A stretch of DNA of 64,000 bases, taken from contig NZ_AP018441.1 in assembly GCF_009937975.1 (NCBI RefSeq), positions 5,084,001 to 5,148,000 of the forward strand. Reading direction: 5' to 3'. Below are positions 1 through 8,149 of the stretch, piece by piece; positions within the stretch are counted from its first letter, which is position 1; each line of letters begins with the position of its first letter. The stretch is from Undibacterium sp. YM2 (GTDB lineage: Bacteria; Pseudomonadota; Gammaproteobacteria; Burkholderiales; Burkholderiaceae_D). Both the position numbers and the translations under genes were made by a program. Under the pieces are notes generated by a model that was given only the letters and a program-made list of their open reading frames with translations, ran no database searches and was not told the origin of the DNA.

Positions 1-751
1 CATACACCTGCGAAACAGAAACCAGGGTACTCAGAGGAGGAGTGTTACCCCCGACAGCGATGACGTTACCGACAGTAACCTCGGCGCGCGAGATGCGGCC
101 AGCAACAGGTGCGGTGATCTGGGTATATTCGAGATTGAGTTTTGCTGCTTTCAATGCCGCCTGGGCTGCCAGTACATTGGCGGCTGCTTCACGCGATGCA
201 TTTTGTTTTTCTTCAAAGTCACGGCGGGCGATGGCGTTTTCACCCAGCAGTCTTTCACCGCGGGCCACGTCAGAACTGGTATAGGCTGCGCGTGCCTCTG
301 CGGCTGCCAGTTGTGCCTGGAAGCGTGCGACTTCAGCCGCATAGGGACGTGGATCTATGGTGAACAGCAAGTCACCTTTCTTGACCAGGCTACCATCCTT
401 GAAATGCACGGCAGTCAGTGTGCCGCCTACCAGCGGGCGTATTTCTACCCTATCGACGGCTTCTAGCTTGCCAGAATAATTTTGCCAATCGACGATATTG
501 CGGCTGACGACTTCAGCGACATCAACGGTCGTTGCTGGCGGCGCAGCCTTGGGGGCGTCATTGGCTTCAACATTGATGGCGCCTATGGTGCCAGCAGCAG
601 CAATCAACAGGACGATGGCGGCGCTGATGGCGATGGATTTACGGCTTGGAGTTGTGGATATAGTGGAGCTGGTAGATTCAAACATGATATTCCTCGTGGA
701 TGTAGTATGTAAATTACTGAGTTCTTGAGAGTCTTTTGTTTTGTCAGACAT
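1..751 (-). CDS. Efflux RND periplasmic adaptor (HlyD/MFP family), partial
   Basis: Membrane-fusion subunit of a tripartite efflux pump, which links an inner-membrane RND transporter to an outer-membrane channel. The gene runs off the left edge of the window, so only about 250 N-terminal residues are seen. Near residue 40 is a hydrophobic segment (AISAAIVLLIAAAGTIGAI), an N-terminal anchor. A lipoyl/barrel-sandwich half follows (VEIRPLVGGTLTAVHFKDG, then LLFTIDPRPY), then an alpha-helical hairpin rich in Ala/Glu/Arg, then the second lipoyl half (YTQITAPVAGRISRAEVTVG). The ATG at 751 was chosen because a GGAGG lies just upstream. The first 8 bases overlap the end of the preceding hydrolase gene, implying translational coupling. 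An in-frame ATG at 684 is an alternative start. The pump subunit should lie just outside the window. Confidence 0.9.
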   Translation of the reverse strand, partial: MSDKTKDSQELSNLHTTSTRNIMFESTSSTISTTPSRKSIAISAAIVLLIAAAGTIGAINVEANDAPKAAPPATTVDVAEVVSRNIVDWQNYSGKLEAVDRVEIRPLVGGTLTAVHFKDGSLVKKGDLLFTIDPRPYAAEVARFQAQLAAAEARAAYTSSDVARGERLLGENAIARRDFEEKQNASREAAANVLAAQAALKAAKLNLEYTQITAPVAGRISRAEVTVGNVIAVGGNTPPLSTLVSVSQVY

Positions 752-1673
752 TTTGTTTTTCCTCCAGGGATACGAAAGCAGATGTAGTCAATTCAGTAGG
801 GGTGGCCAGACGACGGCGCAAAAAATCTGCCACTTCCACCAGCACAGGCTGATGTTCAGGCAATGAGGCATGTTTGATCCCGGCAAAGCGGGCAACCTGC
901 ACAGGCACACCAACCGTGATCAGGGCTGCTGCATATTTTTCTGCTTCCACGTGCAGGACATCATGTTCAGCAGTAGCGATAAAGGCGGGTGACAAACCAC
1001 CCAGGCGGCTGGATTCCAGCGGTGCGGCATACGGGTGCAGGCGCTGCAAAGAGCGCGGCAGGTACTGGCCATAACAATGCGCACATTCTTGCGGGGTCAG
1101 GTCAGATTCCAGTTTCTTGGCGTCGCCCAGGCGTGTCATGCTGGGGTCCAGCATCGGGCCTATCAGCGCCTGCGCCAGTATCGGCGGGGCATTGCGGTCA
1201 CGTGCTATCAGGGTCAAACAAGTCGCCAGATTGCCACCGGCATCGTCACCTGCTACTGCCAGGCGGCTGGCGTCAGCCCTGATGCTGGCGGCGTTTTTGA
1301 TGGCCCACAGCATGGCGGTGTATGCATCTTCCGGCGCTGCCGGAAAAGGCTTGGCCGGGGCCAGTGAATAACCCACTGACAAGACGATGACATTGCTGTT
1401 GCGGGCAATGAAGCGGGCCGGTACATCGGCATCATTCAAAGACCCGCTGATAAAACCTCCGCCATGGAAATACAGCACTACCGGCAAAACCGCATTGCCC
1501 TGAGGGCGGTACAGGCGCACAGGAATGACCCCAAGCTGGCCAGGGATAAGGAAATTGTCTATCTGCAAAGATGGCTCAGCCGTCTTTGTGGTCTTTTTTC
1601 TTTTCTTGACGGCGTTGCCGGGATTGCCAATAGCGCCGGAAATACCAAGAATTGTTGCTGTTTCGTCCATCAT
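744..1673 (-). CDS. HSL-type alpha/beta hydrolase with Asp in the nucleophile position
   Basis: A 309-residue protein of the hormone-sensitive-lipase esterase family. It has the oxyanion-hole motif HGGG (residues 70-73) after YF, and the downstream fold is complete. The usual GDSAGG nucleophile elbow reads GDDAGG (142-147), so Asp144 replaces the catalytic Ser. The codons GAC GAT are clear. The acid (EHDVLHVEAE) and base (GIKHAS) regions remain recognisable. It is the first gene of an operon with the RND adaptor, its stop overlapping the adaptor start, and it is divergent from a LysR gene. An esterase role is therefore doubtful. It could be an inactive relative, an Asp-nucleophile hydrolase, or a binding protein for a pump substrate. 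Its own ribosome-binding site is weak. Confidence 0.85.
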   Translation of the reverse strand: MMDETATILGISGAIGNPGNAVKKRKKTTKTAEPSLQIDNFLIPGQLGVIPVRLYRPQGNAVLPVVLYFHGGGFISGSLNDADVPARFIARNSNVIVLSVGYSLAPAKPFPAAPEDAYTAMLWAIKNAASIRADASRLAVAGDDAGGNLATCLTLIARDRNAPPILAQALIGPMLDPSMTRLGDAKKLESDLTPQECAHCYGQYLPRSLQRLHPYAAPLESSRLGGLSPAFIATAEHDVLHVEAEKYAAALITVGVPVQVARFAGIKHASLPEHQPVLVEVADFLRRRLATPTELTTSAFVSLEEKQNV

Positions 1674-1709
1674 ATTGTCGCCAATCGCGCCAGAGCTTAG
1701 TGAATGGAC

Positions 1710-1824
1710 CGAATAGTAGGCGCGATGCGCTTGCGGATAAACGCCTATAATCGAACATGACTATTCGGCCAGGTCGACTAATCAAGCTTCAAATTAGGTT
1801 TATACTTCGTTCAGACGAATAGTC
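1710..1824. promoter_or_regulatory. Divergent promoter region with three CGAATAGT motifs
   Basis: The 187-bp gap between the divergent hydrolase and LysR genes holds three copies of one word: CGAATAGT at 1710-1717 and, as CGAATAGTC, at 1816-1824, plus the reverse complement GACTATTCG at 1759-1767. The last two form a 9-bp inverted repeat about 48 bp apart. This is the arrangement expected for operator half-sites of the adjacent LysR protein. The assignment is inferred from position and repetition only. Confidence 0.5.
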
Positions 1825-1860
1825 CTTGACCATGCCAACCAGTTATTCAGGAGTACCGCG

Positions 1861-2892
1861 ATGGACCGCTTCCAGGCAATGCAAGTCTTTACCCGTGTGG
1901 TGGACAGCAATAGTTTTACCCGCGCCGCCGACAATCTCGGCTTGCCGCGTACCACTGTCACGACCATCATCCAAAACCTGGAAAGCCTGTTGCAGGTACG
2001 CTTACTGAACCGCACCACCCGCCGCCTGAGCCTTACTCCAGACGGCGCAGCCTACTATGAGCGCTGTGTGCGCATTTTGGCCGACGTCGATGAGACTGAA
2101 TCCTCATTCCAGAACGTCGCGCGCGGCCCCAAAGGCCAGTTGCGCATAGATGTACCAACCTCGATAGGCAGGCTGATACTGTTGCCGCAAGTCTGTGAAT
2201 TCTATTCGCGCTACCCTGACATCAAACTGGTCATGGGCATGGGTGACCGCATGGTCGACATGGTGCAGGAAGCGGTCGATTGCGTGATACGAGTAGGGGA
2301 ATTGCAGGATTCCAGCATGGTGGCCCGCCGCATAGGCACGTTCCAGAGCATCACTTGCGCAGCGCCAGATTATCTCGACACCCACGGTGAACCACAAACC
2401 ATAGAAGACTTGCAGCACCATCAGGCCGTACATTATTTTTCCAGCCGCACTGGCCGCAATCTCGACTGGGATTTTGTCGTTGATGGCAAGACCGTGGATG
2501 TCACGGTCAATGGGAAAATCTCCGTCAATGATTCTGAAGCCTACATAGAATGCGCACTCAAGGGTTTTGGCCTGATACAGGCACCGCGCTTCATGCTGAT
2601 GCCGCATCTGCAATCCGGTGCATTGCGTGAAGTATTGCCGCAATGGACACCCGCCCCCATGCCCATCTCGGTGGTCTACCTGGCTAACCGCCATCTGTCA
2701 CCCAAGGTACGCGCCTTTGTTGACTGGGTGGCGGAACTGTTCCCACGCTGCCCGCTGTTCAGCGGCCGCGATGCAGAATTGCTGAGCGGGATGGGTGAAT
2801 GTATTTTCGCAGGCAAGCAAGACCAGGGAGCCTCACACAATACTTTGCGCTCTGTCATCGAGAAAAAGAATATTGCTGAGAGCGTGTTTTAA
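1861..2892 (+). CDS. LysR-family transcriptional regulator
   Basis: A 343-residue LysR regulator. The N-terminal winged helix-turn-helix is clear (MDRFQAMQVFTRVVDSNSFT, then RAADNLGLPRTTVTTIIQNL), followed by LLNRTTRRLSLTPDGAAYY and a periplasmic-binding-like effector domain. The last 35 or so residues extend past the usual family length of about 300. The start is supported by AGGAG about 9 bases upstream. It is transcribed away from the hydrolase/RND adaptor operon, and the repeated CGAATAGT word between them makes it the likely regulator of that efflux operon. The effector is unknown. Confidence 0.92.
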   Translation: MDRFQAMQVFTRVVDSNSFTRAADNLGLPRTTVTTIIQNLESLLQVRLLNRTTRRLSLTPDGAAYYERCVRILADVDETESSFQNVARGPKGQLRIDVPTSIGRLILLPQVCEFYSRYPDIKLVMGMGDRMVDMVQEAVDCVIRVGELQDSSMVARRIGTFQSITCAAPDYLDTHGEPQTIEDLQHHQAVHYFSSRTGRNLDWDFVVDGKTVDVTVNGKISVNDSEAYIECALKGFGLIQAPRFMLMPHLQSGALREVLPQWTPAPMPISVVYLANRHLSPKVRAFVDWVAELFPRCPLFSGRDAELLSGMGECIFAGKQDQGASHNTLRSVIEKKNIAESVF

Positions 2893-2939
2893 TCTCGCTT
2901 AAAGCATATTTTCTGATAGACGTTCATGACAATATCAGA

Positions 2940-2969
2940 CTTGCCAGCAACCGCTGCGCTGCTGGCAAG
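2940..2969. terminator. Hairpin between convergent genes
   Basis: A 10-bp perfect stem (CTTGCCAGCA / TGCTGGCAAG) with a 10-base loop lies in the 111-bp gap between the convergent LysR and glycosidase genes. There is no clear T-run, so a terminator role serving both strands is inferred from position. Confidence 0.45.
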
Positions 2970-3003
2970 CCTTAAGCGCATGGTCCCGGCTTTGGCAAGC
3001 CAA

Positions 3004-5871
3004 TTACTTTTTGGGCTCTGCAATAATATTACCTTCCAGCCCGGCTTGCTTGCCTGGTTCGCCCTCAACTAACACCGTCACTTGCGCAGGTCCTTCAACG
3101 GCGGGCAAATCCACACTGAAGTCACCTGTGTTCACAGAAGTTTTTGTTCCCAGCAATTTGCCATTCAACCAGACCTCGGCCTTGCCGTTGATGCGTGAAA
3201 AAAGCAGGCGGGCCTTGCCGCTGCCTAGTGTTTTATCCAGCGTAAAATTGCTGCGGAACAGGTGGAAGTGATTCTCCTTGCTGTCACTCCCCCTGGCATC
3301 AACTTCCAGCATCGGTGCTTGCCCCCAGCTCCAGGTATTCATGTCATTGTCTGCCAATGTCTGAGCCGGGTCAGGCCGCGTGGCAAACGTGGGTGAGAGG
3401 CGCCAGTTTTGCAAATACAGCGTGGGGGCATAGCTGACTGCGACAGCAGGAATACCCGCCGTTTTTTGTACCGGTATGCGCACGCTGGCTGCTGTCAGGC
3501 CAGGCGCCGTGGCAGTAACCAGCAATTCGCCGCTGCTGTCAAAATGACTTTGCACGATCAGTTGTGCCAGACCGTTAAACAGCTTGCGTGTCTTGCCTTT
3601 TTCATCTTCGTGCGAATTAGGGTCACCATTGCCATGACCTATGGACTGGCCAGCACCTGAGACAGCAAAGCTGACTTCGCTATTATCAATTGGGACGGCG
3701 CGCCCTTGCGCGTCAAGCGCACGCACGGTAATCGGCATGGCATCACGGCCATCACCTGCCAGTGATGCACGGTCAGGCAAAAGTTGTAATGCGGTTGCCT
3801 TGCCTGTGGTTTCTACGCTGGTGTGCGCCACCTCTTTACCCTCCTGGTAGCCCAATGCTTCCAGCTTGCCGGGTTCATATGCGACCTGGAAGGTATTCAT
3901 GCGGTAAGGATCAACCTTTTGCTCACCCAGCTCACGGCCATTCAGCAAGAGCTTGATGCGCTCTACATTGGCCATGACCATGACGCGGATTTCCTTACCT
4001 TCCTGTCCTTGCCAGTTCCAGTGCGGGGCGATATGAATCAAAGGGCGATCCTTGATCCACTGTACCTGATGCATGTAGTAGGCAGTCTTGGGAAAGCCAT
4101 TCATGTCCATGATGCCAAATACTGAACTCACCGAGGGCCATTCGTGTGGCGTCGGTTCGCCACGATAATCAAAGCCAGTCCAGACAAAGCCACCTGCCAC
4201 ATACAGGCGGCTGTCTATGGCTTGCCAGGCATCGCGGTGACTATTCCCCCATTTGGCAAAGTCATCGTCATAACTGGCGACGATATTCCTGCTTTTATCA
4301 GTAGTGAATTCACCGCGCGTCATGAAGGCCGAGGTATCTTCTGCGCTGGTGAATGGCTTGTCGGGATTGGCCTTGTGATAGCGGTCATAATCAGGCACCT
4401 GGTAATTGGCACCCAGCACATCGACGGCATGTGAGACATTCAAGGCAGTAAAAAATCCGCCATTCATCGCGGCAGTGACAGGCCGGGTATCATCCAGAGC
4501 CTTGACTGCCGCTGTCATGCGGCGTGCCATTTCATAGCCGACTTCTGTGCCCTGTACTGGTTCTTCATTGAACACGGACCACAGGATCACGCCAGGGTGG
4601 TGACGATCACGCCGTACCATCCATTGCAGTTGCTTCATATAGTCTGGTGAGGGATTAAAATTGCGGTTTTCATCCATGACCAGAAAGCCCATGCGGTCTG
4701 CCATGTCCAGCACTTCAGGTGCCGGTGCATTATGGGAAAAGCGTATGGCATTCACGCCCAGTTCTTTCAGGCGACGCAAGCGATATTCCCAGATGGCATC
4801 TGGCACCGCCACACCAACACCGGCATGATCCTGATGCAGGCAAACACCCTGCAATTTAACATGCTGATCATTGAGGAAGAAACCTTGCCTGGCATCAAAG
4901 CGTATGCTGCGAAAGCCGGTTTTCAGACTCACCTCATCTACTGTCTTGCCATCCTGCAAAACCACTGTTTTGACACGGTACAGTGCCGGTTTATCCAGCG
5001 TCCAGCGCTGTGGTTGATTGATGGCTACTGGCAATTTGGCGATAGCCTGGCCAAGCACAGGCACACTGACAGACTGTATCTTGCTGGCGACCACCTTATC
5101 ATCGGGACTAAACACCGTGACTTCGACCTTGACATTAGCTGCCTGCTTGCCGCTGTTGTCCAGCGTCACCGCTACCGGGATTTGCCACTGTCTGTCATTG
5201 ATTTGTTTTGGTGTTGCATGCACACCGTCAGTCATGATGTGGACGGGATCGGATTTCAGCAGCCATGCATGGCGGTAAATACCCGCACCTTCATACCACC
5301 AACCCTCCATCTGTTCTGCATCGACACGGATGGCAATGGTATTGCTGACATCTCCATAGCGCAGATAGGGTGTGATATCGATATTGCTGGCGTTATAGCC
5401 AGACCAGTTACGGTGCACGATATTGCCGTTCACCCAGATACTGGCGTGGGTGGCAATGCCGTCAAACTGCAACTCAAAATAGCGGCCACGCTCACTTTCA
5501 TCGACCCGCAGATAACGACGGTACCAGGCAATGCCGCGCGGCCTGTAGCCTTGCGAGATATTCGCCCTGGGGTCGAACGGGCCTTCCACTGCCCAGTCAT
5601 GCGGCAGGTCCACCTTGCGCCAGTCACTGTCATTGTATTTTGTAGCTGCCGCCCCACGGGCGTTGCCTGCCTTGGCATTGCCATAACTTGCACTATGCCC
5701 GACTATCTCTGGCATGGAAATATCGCCGGGATGGAATAACCAGCCTCTGTCCAGCGACAAGCGCTCACGGCCAGAATCAGCGAAAGCAAAAGTCGATGGT
5801 AAAAGCGACAGCAGGATGCTGATGATGCACAGCCGCCATGCCTGCCTCAGTGATGATATGAAAGTTAGCAT
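3004..5871 (-). CDS. Secreted glycoside hydrolase family 2 (beta-galactosidase-like)
   Basis: A 955-residue protein with an N-terminal signal peptide (hydrophobic core LCIISILLSLLPSTFAFA, cleavage near residue 31), so it acts in the periplasm or outside the cell. The order is: sugar-binding jelly-roll (about 35-210), immunoglobulin-like domain (about 210-320), TIM barrel (about 325-620), then C-terminal beta domains including a second galactose-binding-like module (about 830-950). In the barrel, WSVFNEEP places the acid/base at Glu436, and TSAEDTS suggests the nucleophile is Glu511. GGFVWTGFDYRGEP (560-573) is the usual GH2 substrate-site strand. GH2 covers beta-galactosidases, mannosidases and glucuronidases. 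The overall form suggests beta-galactosidase, but the substrate is not proven. No transporter or sugar regulator is adjacent. Confidence 0.9.
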   Translation of the reverse strand: MLTFISSLRQAWRLCIISILLSLLPSTFAFADSGRERLSLDRGWLFHPGDISMPEIVGHSASYGNAKAGNARGAAATKYNDSDWRKVDLPHDWAVEGPFDPRANISQGYRPRGIAWYRRYLRVDESERGRYFELQFDGIATHASIWVNGNIVHRNWSGYNASNIDITPYLRYGDVSNTIAIRVDAEQMEGWWYEGAGIYRHAWLLKSDPVHIMTDGVHATPKQINDRQWQIPVAVTLDNSGKQAANVKVEVTVFSPDDKVVASKIQSVSVPVLGQAIAKLPVAINQPQRWTLDKPALYRVKTVVLQDGKTVDEVSLKTGFRSIRFDARQGFFLNDQHVKLQGVCLHQDHAGVGVAVPDAIWEYRLRRLKELGVNAIRFSHNAPAPEVLDMADRMGFLVMDENRNFNPSPDYMKQLQWMVRRDRHHPGVILWSVFNEEPVQGTEVGYEMARRMTAAVKALDDTRPVTAAMNGGFFTALNVSHAVDVLGANYQVPDYDRYHKANPDKPFTSAEDTSAFMTRGEFTTDKSRNIVASYDDDFAKWGNSHRDAWQAIDSRLYVAGGFVWTGFDYRGEPTPHEWPSVSSVFGIMDMNGFPKTAYYMHQVQWIKDRPLIHIAPHWNWQGQEGKEIRVMVMANVERIKLLLNGRELGEQKVDPYRMNTFQVAYEPGKLEALGYQEGKEVAHTSVETTGKATALQLLPDRASLAGDGRDAMPITVRALDAQGRAVPIDNSEVSFAVSGAGQSIGHGNGDPNSHEDEKGKTRKLFNGLAQLIVQSHFDSSGELLVTATAPGLTAASVRIPVQKTAGIPAVAVSYAPTLYLQNWRLSPTFATRPDPAQTLADNDMNTWSWGQAPMLEVDARGSDSKENHFHLFRSNFTLDKTLGSGKARLLFSRINGKAEVWLNGKLLGTKTSVNTGDFSVDLPAVEGPAQVTVLVEGEPGKQAGLEGNIIAEPKK

Positions 5872-5973
5872 ATCCTGCTCCCTTGAATAGAGCTGGATAT
5901 TTTATGGGAGTATGCTCAGCGCCGACGCCCGCCCCGGAAAGAATCAACACCTTGACTGATTTTCATTAAATGC

Positions 5974-8022
5974 TCAATTTTTCGCAGTAGCTAAATCACC
6001 GCCACGCTGTGCAGCAGCAGGCAGGGTGAACCAGAACACGGTACGCACACCAGACTCTGATTCAAAACCTATGCTGCCGCCCATGGTCTCTACCAGATTC
6101 TTGGTGATGTTCAGGCCCAGGCCAGCGCCGCCGAGATTTTTTTCACCATGTTCTTCTGCCTGGGCAAACTTGCCAAAAATACGCGGGCGGAATTCGTCAG
6201 GAATACCTGCACCATGGTCTTCGACCTCTATCCTGAAAACCTCATCCTCATGCTTGAGGCGGATTTCAACTTGCACATGTTTGGGTGAATATTTGGCCGC
6301 ATTCGACAAGAGGTTGGCAAACACCTGCATGATGCGCTCAGGGTCACCCATGACCCAGGCCGACCTTGGATAGTCGATCAATACAAAAGAAGTCTGGCGT
6401 TCCTGTGCATAGCCGGTATTTGCTTCTATCGCCTGCAAGGTCAGGGCGCACAGATCGACACGCTGAATTTCAAAACGCATGTGACCCGAGCTGATTTTTT
6501 CCATGTCGAGGATATCGTTGACCAGGCCAGTCAGGCGCTTGCTGTTGTTATGGGCTATGCGCACCAGTTGCAAGGCCCTGGGGTTGAGTTCCATCAGCGT
6601 GCCAGATTCCAGCAAACCCAGTGCGCCCCTGATGGAAGTGATAGGAGTACGCAATTCATGGCTGACCGTAGAAATGAAGGCCGCCTTCATATTATCTACC
6701 TGCTTGCGCTGGGTGATGTCACGCGCTATCGTGGAGGCACCTATGACGTTTTGTTCGCCATCATGTACCGGTGACATGGCAATCGAGAGCTGGATTTTTT
6801 CACCATTCTTGCGCAAGCCAGTGACTTCAAAATGACTGACCCGCTCTCCCCTGATGATGCTGTCCAGATGCGCAGCACTGGCAATCACATCATTGTCCGC
6901 ATACAGTAGCCTGGAAGAACGGTCCAGCACTTCAGCAGCCTGGTAGGCAAACAACTTCTCTGCTCCTGCATTCCAGCTGGTGATGATGCCTTCCAGGGAT
7001 ACGCCTATGATGGCGTCTTCCGAACTGTCTATGATGGCAGACAACTGGGACAGCTTTGCAGCCGCTTGCAACTGCTTCTCAAATTGCCGGACGATGATAC
7101 CGCCAAAGATCAGCAGCATGATGATCAGCACACCATTGCCTATGCCTTGCACGATGGCACTGGAGCGCCAGGCTTCCAGTACTTCTTCCCTGGACAGGGC
7201 AGCCACCGCTATCAGAGGAAATTGTTCAAGACGGCTATAACCAACGATGCGTTCTATGCGGTCAAGCTTGGAGGTTGTGGAAAATGTGCCAAAATTATTG
7301 ACAGCAATCTGCTCACGGAAGATGGGGCTGTTAATGTATTTTTTCCCGAGTGCGCCAACGATGAGCGGCCTGCGCAGGATCAAGGTACCGTCATCTGTCA
7401 ACATGGCGACGGAACCTTTTTTGCCAAGGTTAATGCTGTTGAAGTATTTGAGCAGGAAATCAACATCAATATGTGCCAGCACCATACCCGCATATTCGCC
7501 GTTTTTATGGTCGAAGCGGCGCGACATCAGGAAAACCCAGTTGCCATCCTGAACCACTTTGGCTGATTTGCTGATATACCAGCCAGCCCCGGCATGTTCC
7601 TGATGATAAGCAAGATTGTCACGCTCCAGTTCACTGACCTGGGTAAAACCGGCATTGCTCGATGCCATGAGCTTGCCATCGGTATCGATTACCGTCATGA
7701 GTTTTAACTGGGGCAGGTTGTCCATCTCACGCTTCAGGGTTAGCGTGAGTTTGTCGCGCTGATGCAGGTAATTGGCATCCTGCTCCAGCCTGTCCATGAC
7801 AGAAATGATGGCAGCATCCACCGCCTTGAGCGTATCACCCGAATGCTGGGCCATGGCCTGCGCCAGATTACCGGCTGCAATATCGCCGGCTCGTATAGCC
7901 ATCTCATGGGTTTTCCACATCTGCCAGATACTATTGCCTGTCAGTACCGTACAGACCAATACAATGAAGATGTACATGGCCAGTTTGATGGGTAGCCTTT
8001 TTACAGGAACTGCAGTTTTCAT
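5974..8022 (-). CDS. Membrane PAS-domain sensor histidine kinase
   Basis: A membrane sensor kinase of about 682 residues. It has a first transmembrane helix (MYIFIVLVCTVLTG), a periplasmic Cache-type sensor of about 260 residues, a second helix (GVLIIMLLIFGGIIV), a PAS domain (IDSSEDAIIGVSLEG...SWNAGAEKLF), a HisKA domain with FISTVSHELRTP, and a HATPase domain with N box (NLLSNAAKYSP), DHGAGIPDEF and GGAGLGLNITK. There is no receiver domain and no response regulator next to it, so it is an orphan kinase. The ATG at 8022 was preferred to a TTG at 8100, because the 26 extra residues are not membrane-like and lack a ribosome site. It lies 127 bases downstream of arsA on the same strand, but a role in arsenic sensing is not supported. 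Confidence 0.9.
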   Translation of the reverse strand: MKTAVPVKRLPIKLAMYIFIVLVCTVLTGNSIWQMWKTHEMAIRAGDIAAGNLAQAMAQHSGDTLKAVDAAIISVMDRLEQDANYLHQRDKLTLTLKREMDNLPQLKLMTVIDTDGKLMASSNAGFTQVSELERDNLAYHQEHAGAGWYISKSAKVVQDGNWVFLMSRRFDHKNGEYAGMVLAHIDVDFLLKYFNSINLGKKGSVAMLTDDGTLILRRPLIVGALGKKYINSPIFREQIAVNNFGTFSTTSKLDRIERIVGYSRLEQFPLIAVAALSREEVLEAWRSSAIVQGIGNGVLIIMLLIFGGIIVRQFEKQLQAAAKLSQLSAIIDSSEDAIIGVSLEGIITSWNAGAEKLFAYQAAEVLDRSSRLLYADNDVIASAAHLDSIIRGERVSHFEVTGLRKNGEKIQLSIAMSPVHDGEQNVIGASTIARDITQRKQVDNMKAAFISTVSHELRTPITSIRGALGLLESGTLMELNPRALQLVRIAHNNSKRLTGLVNDILDMEKISSGHMRFEIQRVDLCALTLQAIEANTGYAQERQTSFVLIDYPRSAWVMGDPERIMQVFANLLSNAAKYSPKHVQVEIRLKHEDEVFRIEVEDHGAGIPDEFRPRIFGKFAQAEEHGEKNLGGAGLGLNITKNLVETMGGSIGFESESGVRTVFWFTLPAAAQRGGDLATAKN

Positions 8023-8149
8023 ACGTGATAGTGAGCGACAAAGGCAACCGCCTGGATGGCAATGTCGGCCATTGTATGTTGTCTGGCATATTGTGAGCAA
8101 ACTTTCATTGCCCGCCTAAAGCACTATCGAGATGACGCCTTGCCAATAC

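Noticed and set aside
4732..5739. 335-codon plus-strand open frame inside the GH2 gene
   Set aside because: It is antisense to a complete, motif-bearing glycosidase and has no ribosome site or recognisable domain; a codon-bias shadow.
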